From: Cognatiluteimonas weifangensis
Lineage (GTDB): Bacteria > Pseudomonadota > Gammaproteobacteria > Xanthomonadales > Xanthomonadaceae
DNA length: 64,000 nucleotides
Direction: 5' to 3'
Assembly: GCF_003416885.1 (NCBI RefSeq)
Contig: NZ_QVPD01000010.1
Coordinates: 1-64,000 of the forward strand
A program made the position numbers and the translations under genes. The notes under the pieces are model-generated. The model was given only the letters and a program-made list of their open reading frames with translations. It searched no databases and had not been told where the DNA came from. Of the stretch, positions 9,300 through 17,795 are shown one piece after another. Every line of letters begins with the position of its first letter. Within the stretch, counting starts at the first letter, position 1.

Positions 9300-9584
9300 G
9301 AAGCCGGCGGCCCGGCCTGTGCGGGACACGCCGTGAATACGTCCCTGTAGGCTCCTCGGCGGCATCCATGCCGCCGACGGTCCCGCACAGGCCGGGCCAC
9401 CGGCTTCTGCGCAGTGAGTCGGCGCCTGCAGAAAAAAGCCGCCCGAAACGATGACATCCAACTCCCGAAGTCGCCGTCCGGCGGGCTGGGGGTGCGGAGA
9501 GTGGACCATGGATGGTCCACGACCCGACTTAAAGACAGGAGGTCGTCAGGAGGGCGCAGCACCCCCAGCCCGCCGGGCGGCGAC
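9300..9584 (+). repeat. Core of composite palindromic element, locus A
   Basis: The core has three parts. First is a 108-bp palindrome (9300-9407) with 28-bp arms differing at one base and a nested perfect 9-bp hairpin (9357-9365/9368-9376). Second is a 62-bp linker. Third is a 115-bp palindrome (9470-9584) with 26-bp arms, one mismatch, and a nested 9-bp hairpin (9501-9509/9512-9520). The same order and near-identical lengths recur at loci B and C. It sits between two converging genes, so one role could be bidirectional transcription termination. Confidence 0.9.
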
Positions 9585-9694
9585 TGTGTCCGAAGCCGAT
9601 CTCACGAACGCAAGCCACCGATGGTCCACGACCCGACTTAAAGACAGGAGGTCGTCAGGAGGGCGCAGCACCCCCAGCCCGCCGGGTGGCGACT
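9585..9694 (+). repeat. R1 repeat copy following core A
   Basis: One further ~109-bp R1 unit follows the core. The ACAGGAGG block at 9644 is 109 bp after the one at 9535. This copy has lost the left arm of the small hairpin, whereas most other copies keep pairing arms. Confidence 0.8.
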
Positions 9695-9709
9695 CCACGT
9701 GGTGGTTTA

Positions 9710-9723
9710 CCCGACTAGTCGGG
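9710..9723. terminator. 14-bp perfect palindrome over the glycosyltransferase stop codon
   Basis: CCCGACTAGTCGGG is fully self-complementary and contains the TAG stop of the minus-strand glycosyltransferase gene. It could help terminate or stabilise that transcript, but there is no T-tract. Confidence 0.3.
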
Positions 9724-11823
9724 CCGGTCCCGGAGCAGCAGCCGGCGCACGCTGTCGCGTGCGGCATCCAGCGAGAAATGCCGGGCGACGTTGGTCAGGC
9801 CGCCGGCGCTGAGCCGCTGCCACAGCGCCGGGTTCTGGTACAGGCGCACGATCGCCGCGGCGAAGGCCTCCGCATCGTCGGCCACCAGCACGTCGTCGCC
9901 GTCGTGCAGGTGCATGCCTTCCACCGCCGCCGCGGTCGCCACCACCGGTTGCCCGTGCGCCATGCTCAGGTTGACCTTGCCCTTGACCCCGGCGCCGTAG
10001 CGCAGCGGCGCGAGCGCGATCCGGCAGCCGTCCATGTACGGCGCGATGTCGGGCACATGCCCGTGCACCTCCACGCCGGCGTAGGCGGCCAGGGCCTGGA
10101 TCGCCGGCGGCGGGTGGCTGCCGATGCAGTGGAAGCGCACCTGCGGCAGCCGTGCGCGCACCAGCGGGAATACCGCCTCGACGAACCAGCGCACCGCATC
10201 CACGTTCGGCGGGTGGCGGAAGCCGCCGACGAACACCAGATCGCGGCGCTGCGCGAACGGCTGCCCGGGCCCGGCGACCTGGTGCAGGTTGGACAGCACC
10301 TCGACCGTGGCCTGCGGCGCGTCGCGCGCCAGCAGCGCGCGCTCGACCTCGCTGACCACCACGGTGACATCGCTGCGCGCGATCACGTCCAGCTCCAGCG
10401 CGCGCGTGCGTTCGGCCGTGCGCAACCGCGCCGGATCGCCGGCGAGTTCGGCGGCGCGGCGCTCGCGCAGGTAGTGCAGGTCGACGCTGTCGAACGCCAC
10501 CCGCGCCTGCGGCGCGTGCCGGCGCAGCAGCGGCAGGAATTCGCGCGCCACGTAATGGCGGCAGGCCAGCACGCTGTGGAAGCGCGGGCCGTGCTCGCGC
10601 AGCCACGCCGGCGCGCGCCGCGCGAACGGCGCATACCAGGCTTCCACGCCCAGTTGCTGCAACGCCTCGGTGTCGCGGCCGCCGTGTTCGCGGTTGGCCG
10701 GCAGGAACACCACGTGCGCGCCTTCCTCGCGCAGCAGCCGCATCAGGTTGAGCAGCCGCAGCGAGCCCGAATCGTGGTCCGGCTGCGGGGTCAGCGCGTC
10801 GATCACCAGCACCTGGCGCTGGCGGCGGTGCAGCAGCGCGGGCGAGGGCAGGCTGCCGGGCGCGGGCTGCGCCGTGAGTTCGGCGCGCCGGTGCGCGGCG
10901 AAGCGCTCGCGGTTGCGGACCTGGCAGGCCTTGGCGCCGCTGCCGGTGTCGGTACCGGCGGTGGCGCCCTCGTCGTGCACCACCCGCGCGGCCGGCTGGT
11001 ACAGCACGCGGCGGCCGGCGGCGCGCACCGCGAAGGCCAGGTCGGTGTCCTCGTAATAGGCCGGCGCGTAGCGGGCGTCGAAACCGCCGACCTGCGCGAA
11101 CAGCGCGCGCGGGATCGCCAGCGCCGCGCCGCTGGCGTAGTCGACCTCGCGCAGGTAGCCGTAGCGCGGGTCGTGCGGCGAGTCGAAGCGGCCGTAGTTC
11201 CAGCTGCTGCCGTCGGCGAAGACCACGCCGCCGGCCTCCTGCAGGCGTCCGTCCGGATACAGCAGCTGCACGCCTACCAGGCCGGCGTCGGGATGCGCGG
11301 CGAAGGTGCCCAGCAGCGCGTCCAGCCAGCCCGGCTGCGGCACGGTGTCGTTGTTGAGGAACACCAGGAACTCGCCGCGGGCGAGCGCGGCGCCGTCGTT
11401 GCAGGCGGCGATGAAGCCGCCGTTGGCGGTGCGGCGGTGGTAGCGCAGGCCCGCGACCTGCGGCAGGGTGGTGGCGGTGGCGTCGGTGGAACCGTCATCG
11501 ACGACGATGATCTCCACCGGCGCCTGCGGCGGATGCGCCGCCAGCGCGCGCAGGCAGGCCAGCGTGTGCGCGCACTGGCCGTAGACCGGGATCACGATGC
11601 TGGCGCGCGGGGCCGCCGCCGCGGGCACGGCGAATGGCGCGAACGCGGCGTCCGCGGGGCGGTACAGCGCCGCGGCCGCCGTCGCCGGCCGGCGCCGCAA
11701 CTGGGCCCGCACCCGCGCCCAGCTCGCGCGCCAGCCGCGGCTGCGCACGCTGGCCGCGCCGCGCCGCAGCAGGCCGAGCGCGCGGTCGAACAGGAACCGC
11801 GCATCGGCCAACGACCACGGCAT
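9715..11823 (-). CDS. Two-domain glycosyltransferase (GT2-GT4 fusion)
   Basis: A 702-residue protein with two glycosyltransferase domains. The first (about residues 75-310) is GT2, GT-A fold: ASIVIPVYGQ, EIIVVDDGSTD, ANGGFIAACNDGA and LVFLNNDT, with the acidic nucleotide-sugar and metal site. The second (about 430-700) is GT4-like, GT-B fold: RDLVFVGGFRHPPNVDA and APLRYGAGVKGKVNLSMAHG. Such fusions usually add two sugars in succession to O-antigen, exopolysaccharide or a glycan precursor; the substrate cannot be read here. The start at MPWSLADARF follows GGAG at a suitable distance; an upstream start would add 49 low-complexity residues. It is divergent from mrcB with 136 bp between the starts. 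No polysaccharide cluster surrounds it, so it looks like a stand-alone gene. Confidence 0.85.
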   Translation of the reverse strand: MPWSLADARFLFDRALGLLRRGAASVRSRGWRASWARVRAQLRRRPATAAAALYRPADAAFAPFAVPAAAAPRASIVIPVYGQCAHTLACLRALAAHPPQAPVEIIVVDDGSTDATATTLPQVAGLRYHRRTANGGFIAACNDGAALARGEFLVFLNNDTVPQPGWLDALLGTFAAHPDAGLVGVQLLYPDGRLQEAGGVVFADGSSWNYGRFDSPHDPRYGYLREVDYASGAALAIPRALFAQVGGFDARYAPAYYEDTDLAFAVRAAGRRVLYQPAARVVHDEGATAGTDTGSGAKACQVRNRERFAAHRRAELTAQPAPGSLPSPALLHRRQRQVLVIDALTPQPDHDSGSLRLLNLMRLLREEGAHVVFLPANREHGGRDTEALQQLGVEAWYAPFARRAPAWLREHGPRFHSVLACRHYVAREFLPLLRRHAPQARVAFDSVDLHYLRERRAAELAGDPARLRTAERTRALELDVIARSDVTVVVSEVERALLARDAPQATVEVLSNLHQVAGPGQPFAQRRDLVFVGGFRHPPNVDAVRWFVEAVFPLVRARLPQVRFHCIGSHPPPAIQALAAYAGVEVHGHVPDIAPYMDGCRIALAPLRYGAGVKGKVNLSMAHGQPVVATAAAVEGMHLHDGDDVLVADDAEAFAAAIVRLYQNPALWQRLSAGGLTNVARHFSLDAARDSVRRLLLRDRPD

Positions 11824-11959
11824 CGACGGAACTCCGGCTGACTGGGGACAGGCGCGCGCCGGGGACGCGGAATCGTCTGCGCTAGACTCCGCGCTTGCCT
11901 GGCACGCCGTGCCATTGTCGCATCCGCATGCCTGCCGGCGCAGGCCAGACCGAACCTCC

Positions 11960-14419
11960 ATGCCGCGCATCGACCAAGACGAAGACGACTACGACGACAG
12001 CCACGCCCCCGCCGCCGACTGGCGCCGGCGGCTGTTGACCTGGGGGCTGGCGGCGGTGGGGCTGGGGCTCGGGTTCCTGCTGCCCTACAGCCTGTACCTC
12101 AACCACCAGGTCGGCGTGCGTTTCGGCCAGCTGCAGTGGCAGTTGCCGACCCGGGTCTACGCGCGGCCGCTGCTGCTGACGCCGGGGCTGGCGCTGGACA
12201 CGCGCACGCTCAAGACCGAGCTCGACGCCGCCTCCTATCGCGACGACGGCGCCGGCGTGCGCCCCGGCACCTACCGCCACGACGGCGGCCACTGGCGCAT
12301 CGCCAGCCGCGGCTTCCAGGACGTGGCCGGCATGGTCGGTCCGAGCCGGATCGAGGTCAGCGTTTCCGGCGGGCGCGTGACCGGCCTGCGCGACCTGGCG
12401 CGCAAGCGCGCGATCGAGTCGGCGCGGCTGGATCCGGCGCGCATCGCCACCCTGTACGGGCAGAAGCAGGAAGAGCGACGCCTGGTGCGGATCGAGGAGG
12501 TGCCGGAGCTGCTGGTCACCGGCCTGCAGGCGGTCGAGGACCGCGACTTCGCCCACCACCACGGCATCGACCTGTCGGGGATGCTGCGCGCGCTGTTCGT
12601 GACCGTGCGCTCGGGCGGGCAGACCAAGCAGGGCGCCAGCACCCTGACCCAGCAGCTGGCGCGCAGCGGGCTGCTCGGCATCGGCCAGGAGCAGACCCTG
12701 ACCCGCAAGTTCAACGAGATCCTGTACGCGCTGCTGATCGAGGCGCGCTACGACAAGCGCACGATCCTGGAGACCTACCTCAACCAGGTCTACCTGGGCC
12801 AGCGCGGCGCGCAGGAAATCCGCGGCGTCGCCGCCGGCGCCGAGTACTGGTTCGGCCGCGACCTGCGCGACCTGTCGACCGCGCAGGTCGCGCTGCTGGT
12901 GGGCATCATCCGCGGCCCGTCCTGGTACGACCCGCGGCGCAATCCCGAGCGCGCCAAGGGCCGCCGCGACTTCGCCCTGGAGAAGTTCCACGAAACCGGC
13001 CTGATCACCGACGCCGAACTGGCGCGGGCCCAGGCCGCGCCGCTGGGCATCACCGACGCCCCCGGCAGCACCGCGGCCAACCGTTTCCCGGCCTATGTCG
13101 ACCTGGTGCGCCGGCAGCTGGCGCGCGACTATCCCGCCGACGCGCTGCAGGGCGCCGGCCTGAGCGTGATGACGGCGATGTCGCCGGCGGCGCAGGCCTA
13201 TGCCGAGGGCGCGGTGGCGAAAACGCTGAAGGCGCTGGATTCCAGCAAGCGGCCGCCGCTGCAGGCCGGGCTGGTGCTGACCGACGTCCACGACGGCGAG
13301 GTGCGCGCGGTGGTCGGCAGCCGCGATGTCGCCCAGCACGGCTTCAACCGCGCGGTCGAGGCGCAGCGCCCGGTCGGCTCGATCATCAAGCCGTTCGTGT
13401 ACCTGCTGGCGCTGGCGCAGCCGGGGCGCTGGTCGCTGGCGAGCTTCGTCGACGACAGCCCGGTCACCATCACCCTGGACGACGGCAAGCGCTGGAGCCC
13501 GGGCAATTCCGACGGCCGCAGCCACGGCGGCGTGCGCCTGATCGACGCGCTGGCGCACTCGTACAACCAGGCCACGGTGCGCGTGGGGATGCAGGTCCGG
13601 CCCGAGCGCATCGCCGACCTGATCCACACCCTGGCCGGGATCCAGGCCAAGCCCAACCCCTCGCTGATCCTCGGCGCACTGGACCAGAGCCCGTACGCGA
13701 TGGCGCAGCTGTACCAGTTCCTCGCCTCCGACGGCGAGATCCAGCCGTTGCACGCGGTGCGCGGGGTGATCGACCGCGACGGCAAGGTGGTCAACCGCTA
13801 CGACAAGGCGCCGGCACCGGCGCAGGAAGGCGATGCGATCGCCGCGCGGCTGGTGACCCTGGCGCTGCAGCAGGCGGTGGTCGGCGGCACCGGGCGGCAA
13901 TTGGTCGCCGACGGCCTGGGCCGGTTCAACGCCGCCGGCAAGACCGGCACCAGCAACGACAGCCGCGACAGCTGGTTCGCCGGCTGGACCGGCGACCACC
14001 TCGCCGTGGTCTGGGTCGGCAACGACCAGAACCAGCCGACCGGCCTGTACGGCGCCACCGGCGCGATGCGGGTGTGGTCGGCGCTGTTCGCGCGGCTGCC
14101 GAGCGCGCCGCTGCGGGTCGCCGACAAGGGCCTGGACTGGCAGTGGGTGGTGCAGTCCAACAGCACCGACGCCGGGTGTCCCGACGCGCGCCGCTTCGCC
14201 TTCGTCGCCGGTTTCGCCCCGGCCTACCAGCCCTGCGTCTGGGCCGAACCCGACCCCTACTACGAGCAGCAGGCAGCGGAAGCGGCGGCAGGCGAGGGCG
14301 GCTGGCGCAGCTGGTTCGGCTGGGGCGAGCGCAGCGATCCGGCGCGGCCGCAGCCCGCGCCGGCGCCGCAATCCGCACCGGCTTCTGCGCCCGCGCCGGC
14401 GCCGGTGGAAGCGCCGTGA
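11960..14419 (+). CDS. mrcB: Penicillin-binding protein 1B (bifunctional peptidoglycan synthase)
   Basis: A class A PBP of 819 residues that polymerises lipid II and cross-links peptidoglycan at the inner membrane. A short acidic cytoplasmic tail is followed by a membrane segment (about 22-50), a UB2H-like region, and the GT51 domain with EDRDFAHHHGIDLSGM (catalytic Glu near 192) and GASTLTQQLAR. The transpeptidase domain has SIIK (Ser near 474), SYN and KTGTS (near 660). The C-terminus is a Pro/Ala-rich tail. The start is the ATG at MPRIDQDEDD; longer frames upstream run into the divergent glycosyltransferase gene. Its last codons overlap the GTG of a TPR lipoprotein gene by 4 bases. Confidence 0.94.
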   Translation: MPRIDQDEDDYDDSHAPAADWRRRLLTWGLAAVGLGLGFLLPYSLYLNHQVGVRFGQLQWQLPTRVYARPLLLTPGLALDTRTLKTELDAASYRDDGAGVRPGTYRHDGGHWRIASRGFQDVAGMVGPSRIEVSVSGGRVTGLRDLARKRAIESARLDPARIATLYGQKQEERRLVRIEEVPELLVTGLQAVEDRDFAHHHGIDLSGMLRALFVTVRSGGQTKQGASTLTQQLARSGLLGIGQEQTLTRKFNEILYALLIEARYDKRTILETYLNQVYLGQRGAQEIRGVAAGAEYWFGRDLRDLSTAQVALLVGIIRGPSWYDPRRNPERAKGRRDFALEKFHETGLITDAELARAQAAPLGITDAPGSTAANRFPAYVDLVRRQLARDYPADALQGAGLSVMTAMSPAAQAYAEGAVAKTLKALDSSKRPPLQAGLVLTDVHDGEVRAVVGSRDVAQHGFNRAVEAQRPVGSIIKPFVYLLALAQPGRWSLASFVDDSPVTITLDDGKRWSPGNSDGRSHGGVRLIDALAHSYNQATVRVGMQVRPERIADLIHTLAGIQAKPNPSLILGALDQSPYAMAQLYQFLASDGEIQPLHAVRGVIDRDGKVVNRYDKAPAPAQEGDAIAARLVTLALQQAVVGGTGRQLVADGLGRFNAAGKTGTSNDSRDSWFAGWTGDHLAVVWVGNDQNQPTGLYGATGAMRVWSALFARLPSAPLRVADKGLDWQWVVQSNSTDAGCPDARRFAFVAGFAPAYQPCVWAEPDPYYEQQAAEAAAGEGGWRSWFGWGERSDPARPQPAPAPQSAPASAPAPAPVEAP

Positions 14420-14949
14420 CGGTACGCGGTTCCAGCGGGTCGCGCGCGTTCGCCGCCGCTGCGGTATTGCTGCTCGCCGCCTGCGCCACGCCGCCGCTCG
14501 CGCTGCCGCCTGCGGCGCTGACGAGCGCATCGCCGGAGGCGATGGTGGCGGCGATCCGCGCCGCCGCCGGCGACGACGACGGCGAGCTTGCGGTGCAGCC
14601 GCTGCGCGAGCCGATGGTCGAGGACCTGCGCGAGGACGCGCTGCGGCTGCAGTCGCAGCAGCGTTACGCGGAGGCCGCGGCGGCGCTGGACCAGGCCCTG
14701 GCGCTGGTGCCCGGGGACCCGGCGTTGCTGCAGGAGCGCGCCGAGGCGGCACTGCTGCTGCGGCAGTTCGACGCCGCCGAACGCCTGGCGCGGCAGGCGT
14801 ACGAGCTCGGCGCCCGGGTCGGCCCGCTGTGCCGCCGGCACTGGGCGACGGTGCGGCAGGCGCGGCTGGTCGCCGGCGACGCGGCCGGCGCGCAGGCCGC
14901 GCAGGTGCAGGTCGAGGCCTGCAAGGTCGCCGGTCCGAACCGGTTCTGA
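14416..14949 (+). CDS. TPR lipoprotein, candidate LpoP-type activator of PBP1B
   Basis: A 177-residue protein with a lipoprotein signal: hydrophobic stretch AVLLLAAC with the lipobox Cys at residue 23. TPR-like helices follow around residues 70-150 (QQRYAEAAAALDQALALVPGD, then RQFDAAERLARQAYELG). The GTG start overlaps the mrcB stop codon (GTGA), implying translational coupling and matched amounts. In Pseudomonas aeruginosa a TPR lipoprotein, LpoP, encoded beside PBP1b, activates that synthase. The architecture and position here fit the same role, replacing the LpoB of enterobacteria. The role is inferred from context. It may have been missed in some annotations because of the GTG start. Confidence 0.78.
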   Translation: MTVRGSSGSRAFAAAAVLLLAACATPPLALPPAALTSASPEAMVAAIRAAAGDDDGELAVQPLREPMVEDLREDALRLQSQQRYAEAAAALDQALALVPGDPALLQERAEAALLLRQFDAAERLARQAYELGARVGPLCRRHWATVRQARLVAGDAAGAQAAQVQVEACKVAGPNRF

Positions 14950-14956
14950 GCACCCG

Positions 14957-16984
14957 ATGTCCGCACTGACCGACCGCAGCCGCGCCGCGCTGGCGCCGGG
15001 CGGCGCCCTGGCCGATACGATCGCCGGGTTCGCGCCGCGTCCGGCGCAGCAGCGCCTGGCCGCGGCGGTCGCACAGACCTTCGAGCAAGGCGACGTGCTG
15101 CTGGCCGAGGCCGGCACCGGCACCGGCAAGACCTACGCCTACCTGGTGCCGGCCTTGCTGTCGGGCCTGAAGACCATCGTCTCCACCGGCACCCGCGCGC
15201 TGCAGGACCAGCTTTACCACCGCGACCTGCCGCGGGTGCGCGACGCGCTCGGGGTCGGGCTCAAGAGCGCGCTGCTGAAAGGCCGCGCCAACTACCTGTG
15301 CCGCTACCGCCTGGAGCAGGCCAAGGGCGAGCGCTTCGCCAGCCGCGAGCAGGCCGCGCAGTTCCAGCGGATCCTCGCCTGGAGCGGGCGCACGCGCATG
15401 GGCGACCTGGCCGAACTCGACGGCCTGGCGGACGATTCGCCGCTGTTGCCGCTGGTCACCAGCACCGCCGAAAACTGCCTGGGCAGCGATTGCCCGTTCT
15501 GGGCGGAGTGCTTCGTGGTGCAGGCGCGCCAGCGCGCGCAGGCGGCCGACCTGGTGGTGGTCAACCACCACCTGCTGCTGGCGGACCTGGCGCTCAAGCA
15601 GGAGGGCTTCGGCGAAATCCTGCCGGGGGCGCAGGCGTTCGTGGTCGACGAGGCGCACCAGCTGCCGGAACTGGCCGCGCAGTTCTTCGGCGAAAGCCTC
15701 GGCGCGCGGCCGCTGCTGGAGCTGGCGCGCGACGCGCTGCGCGAATGCAAGGACGTGCCCGGCGCACTCGCGCTGCTGCAGCCGCCGGCGGCGCAACTGG
15801 AACATGCCGTCCGCGCGCTGCGCGCGGCGATGGAGATGCTGCCGCTGCGCGGCACCCGGCAGCGGGCGCTGCAGCCGGCGCCGGTAGGCGAGGCGTTCGA
15901 GGCGCTGGTCGGGGCGCTGGCGCAACTGGCTGCGGCGCTGGCGCCCTTGCGCGAAGCCTCGCCCGGCCTGGACGCCTGCCACGCGCGGGCGCTGGACGCG
16001 GGGGCGCGGCTGGCGCGCTGGCTGGGGGGAACCGGCTCGGAATCGTTTTCCGACGGGGATGCGTCACCGCGCGATGGCACGACGCTGGAGAACGACTCCG
16101 ACCCCATTGCCTTTTCCGACGACGACGTGCGCTGGTACGAGCTGACGCCGCGCGGCTTCCGCCTGCAGCGCACGCCGCTGGACGTGTCCGCGCCGTTGCG
16201 CAGCCATCGCGAGCAGTCGCGCGCGGCCTGGGTGTTCACCTCGGCGACGCTGTCGGTAGCCGGCGATTTCGCCCACTTCGCGGCGCGGCTCGGCCTGCAG
16301 GCGCCGCGCACGCTGCTCGAACCCAGTCCCTTCGATTGGGACCGCCAGGCCTTGTGCTATCTGCCGCCGGGGCTGCCGCCGCCGATGTCGCGCGACTACA
16401 CGGCGTCGCTGCTGGATGCGTTGCGGCCGGTGCTGGAAGCTTCCGGCGGCCGCGCCTTCGTGCTGTTCGCGTCCCATCGCGCGCTGCGCGAGGCGGCGCA
16501 GGCGCTGCGCGGATCGCCGTGGCCGCTGTTCGTGCAGGGCGAGGCGCCGCGCGCGCAGTTGCTGCAACGCTTCCGCGATTCGGGCAACGGCGTGCTGCTG
16601 GGCACCGCCAGCTTCCGCGAAGGCGTCGACGTGCCCGGCGACGCGCTCACCGTGGTCGCGATCGACAAGCTGCCGTTCGCCGCGCCCGACGATCCGGTGT
16701 TCGAGGCGCGGCTGCAGGCGGTGCGCCGCGCCGGCGGCAACCCGTTCCGCGACGAGCAGCTGCCGCAGGCGGTGATCGCGCTCAAGCAGGGCGCCGGGCG
16801 CCTGATCCGCACCGAGACCGACCGCGGCGTGCTGGTGCTGTGCGACCCGCGCCTGAGCGGCAAGAACTATGGCCGCGTGTTCCTGGAGTCGCTGCCACCG
16901 TTGCCGCGCACCCGCGAGCTGGTCGATGTCGAAGCGTTCTTTGCGGCACAATCGCCGCCGATGACGGGCACCGATCCGCAATGA
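14957..16984 (+). CDS. yoaA: DinG-family ATP-dependent DNA helicase YoaA
   Basis: A 675-residue XPD/DinG-family helicase, near YoaA (636 in E. coli). YoaA unwinds damaged or stalled replication structures 5' to 3' and works with the HolC/chi subunit. The Walker A motif GTGTGKTYAYLVP is near residue 55. Four cysteines (115, 174, 179 and 185) are arranged as a 4Fe-4S site. The DEAH box VVDEAHQLPE is near 228. Motif VI, QGAGRLIRTETDRG, is near the C-terminus. An acidic stretch around 355-385 is extra. It starts 7 bases after the lipoprotein gene and its stop overlaps the tsaB start (ATGA), so these genes probably form one transcript. Confidence 0.9.
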   Translation: MSALTDRSRAALAPGGALADTIAGFAPRPAQQRLAAAVAQTFEQGDVLLAEAGTGTGKTYAYLVPALLSGLKTIVSTGTRALQDQLYHRDLPRVRDALGVGLKSALLKGRANYLCRYRLEQAKGERFASREQAAQFQRILAWSGRTRMGDLAELDGLADDSPLLPLVTSTAENCLGSDCPFWAECFVVQARQRAQAADLVVVNHHLLLADLALKQEGFGEILPGAQAFVVDEAHQLPELAAQFFGESLGARPLLELARDALRECKDVPGALALLQPPAAQLEHAVRALRAAMEMLPLRGTRQRALQPAPVGEAFEALVGALAQLAAALAPLREASPGLDACHARALDAGARLARWLGGTGSESFSDGDASPRDGTTLENDSDPIAFSDDDVRWYELTPRGFRLQRTPLDVSAPLRSHREQSRAAWVFTSATLSVAGDFAHFAARLGLQAPRTLLEPSPFDWDRQALCYLPPGLPPPMSRDYTASLLDALRPVLEASGGRAFVLFASHRALREAAQALRGSPWPLFVQGEAPRAQLLQRFRDSGNGVLLGTASFREGVDVPGDALTVVAIDKLPFAAPDDPVFEARLQAVRRAGGNPFRDEQLPQAVIALKQGAGRLIRTETDRGVLVLCDPRLSGKNYGRVFLESLPPLPRTRELVDVEAFFAAQSPPMTGTDPQ

Positions 16985-17673
16985 AGCTGCTGGCATTCGA
17001 AACCTCGACCGAGGCCTGCTCGGTGGCGCTGTGGCTGGATGGCGCGGTGCGCGAGCGCTTCGAGCTGGCGCCGCGCCGGCACGCGGAACTGGCCTTGCCG
17101 TGGGCGCAGCAGCTGCTGGCCGAGGCCGGCGTGGCGAAGACGCAGCTGGACGCGATCGCGGTCGGCCGCGGCCCCGGCGCGTTCACCGGCGTGCGCCTGG
17201 GGGTGGCGATCGCGCAGGGCATCGCGCTGGCGCTCGACCGCCCGGTGGTGCCGGTGTCGACGCTGGCGGCGCTGGCCTGGCCCGCCGCCGGCGAGCGCAT
17301 TCTCGCCGCGATTGACGCGCGCATGGGCGAGGTCTACCTCGGCGCGTACGTGCGCGAAGCCGACGCTCTGCGCGCGCTGCAGGCCGAGGCGGTGGGCGCG
17401 CCCGGCGCGATCCCGCTGCCCGCCGGCGCCGGCTGGCACGGCATCGGTACCGGCTTTGCCGCAGGCGACGGCGCGCTGCCGGCGCGGCTTGGCGCGAGCC
17501 TGGCGGCCGTGGCGGCGGACGCGTTGCCGCATGCGGCCGATGTCGCGCGGCTGGCGGCACCGGCGTTCGCGCGCGGCGAGGCGCTGGCGCCCGAGCGGGT
17601 CGAACCGGCCTACCTGCGCGACCACGTCGCGCTCACCCTGGCCGAGCAGCAGGCCCGGCGCGCGACGCGCTGA
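16981..17673 (+). CDS. tsaB: tRNA threonylcarbamoyladenosine biosynthesis protein TsaB
   Basis: A 230-residue ASKHA-fold protein. TsaB pairs with TsaD and TsaE to put threonylcarbamoyl on A37 of ANN-decoding tRNAs. The opening MKLLAFETSTEACSVAL and the region AIAVGRGPGAFTGVRLGVAIAQGIALAL are diagnostic, followed by ILAAIDARMGEVYLGAY. TsaB is the non-catalytic partner and lacks the metal site of TsaD. The ATG overlaps the yoaA stop codon by 4 bases. A tsaB-yoaA pairing is also seen in enterobacteria, which supports both calls. Confidence 0.95.
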   Translation: MKLLAFETSTEACSVALWLDGAVRERFELAPRRHAELALPWAQQLLAEAGVAKTQLDAIAVGRGPGAFTGVRLGVAIAQGIALALDRPVVPVSTLAALAWPAAGERILAAIDARMGEVYLGAYVREADALRALQAEAVGAPGAIPLPAGAGWHGIGTGFAAGDGALPARLGASLAAVAADALPHAADVARLAAPAFARGEALAPERVEPAYLRDHVALTLAEQQARRATR

Positions 17674-17683
17674 GCGACGCGAG

Positions 17684-17702
17684 CCCGGCGCCGCCAGCCG
17701 GG
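17684..17702. terminator. Possible bidirectional terminator between tsaB and tonB
   Basis: CCCGGC and GCCGGG form a 6-bp stem around a 7-base loop just after the tsaB stop codon, in the space between converging tsaB and tonB. No T-tract is seen on either strand. Confidence 0.3.
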
Positions 17703-17795
17703 AATCTCACCGTCTCATCGTTCCCGGCGACGCATTGCGCGGCATGCCGGGCCGTGACCGCCCTCCGATCCACGCCCTCGACCGGCAGCCCTTGA

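Noticed and set aside
8721..9509. 262-residue minus-strand frame through repeat element A, with similar frames at the other loci
   Set aside because: The peptides only follow the DNA repeats, several frames are open at once, and the frame overlaps the end of the upstream gene. Similar frames at loci B and C share their starts because the DNA is repeated.
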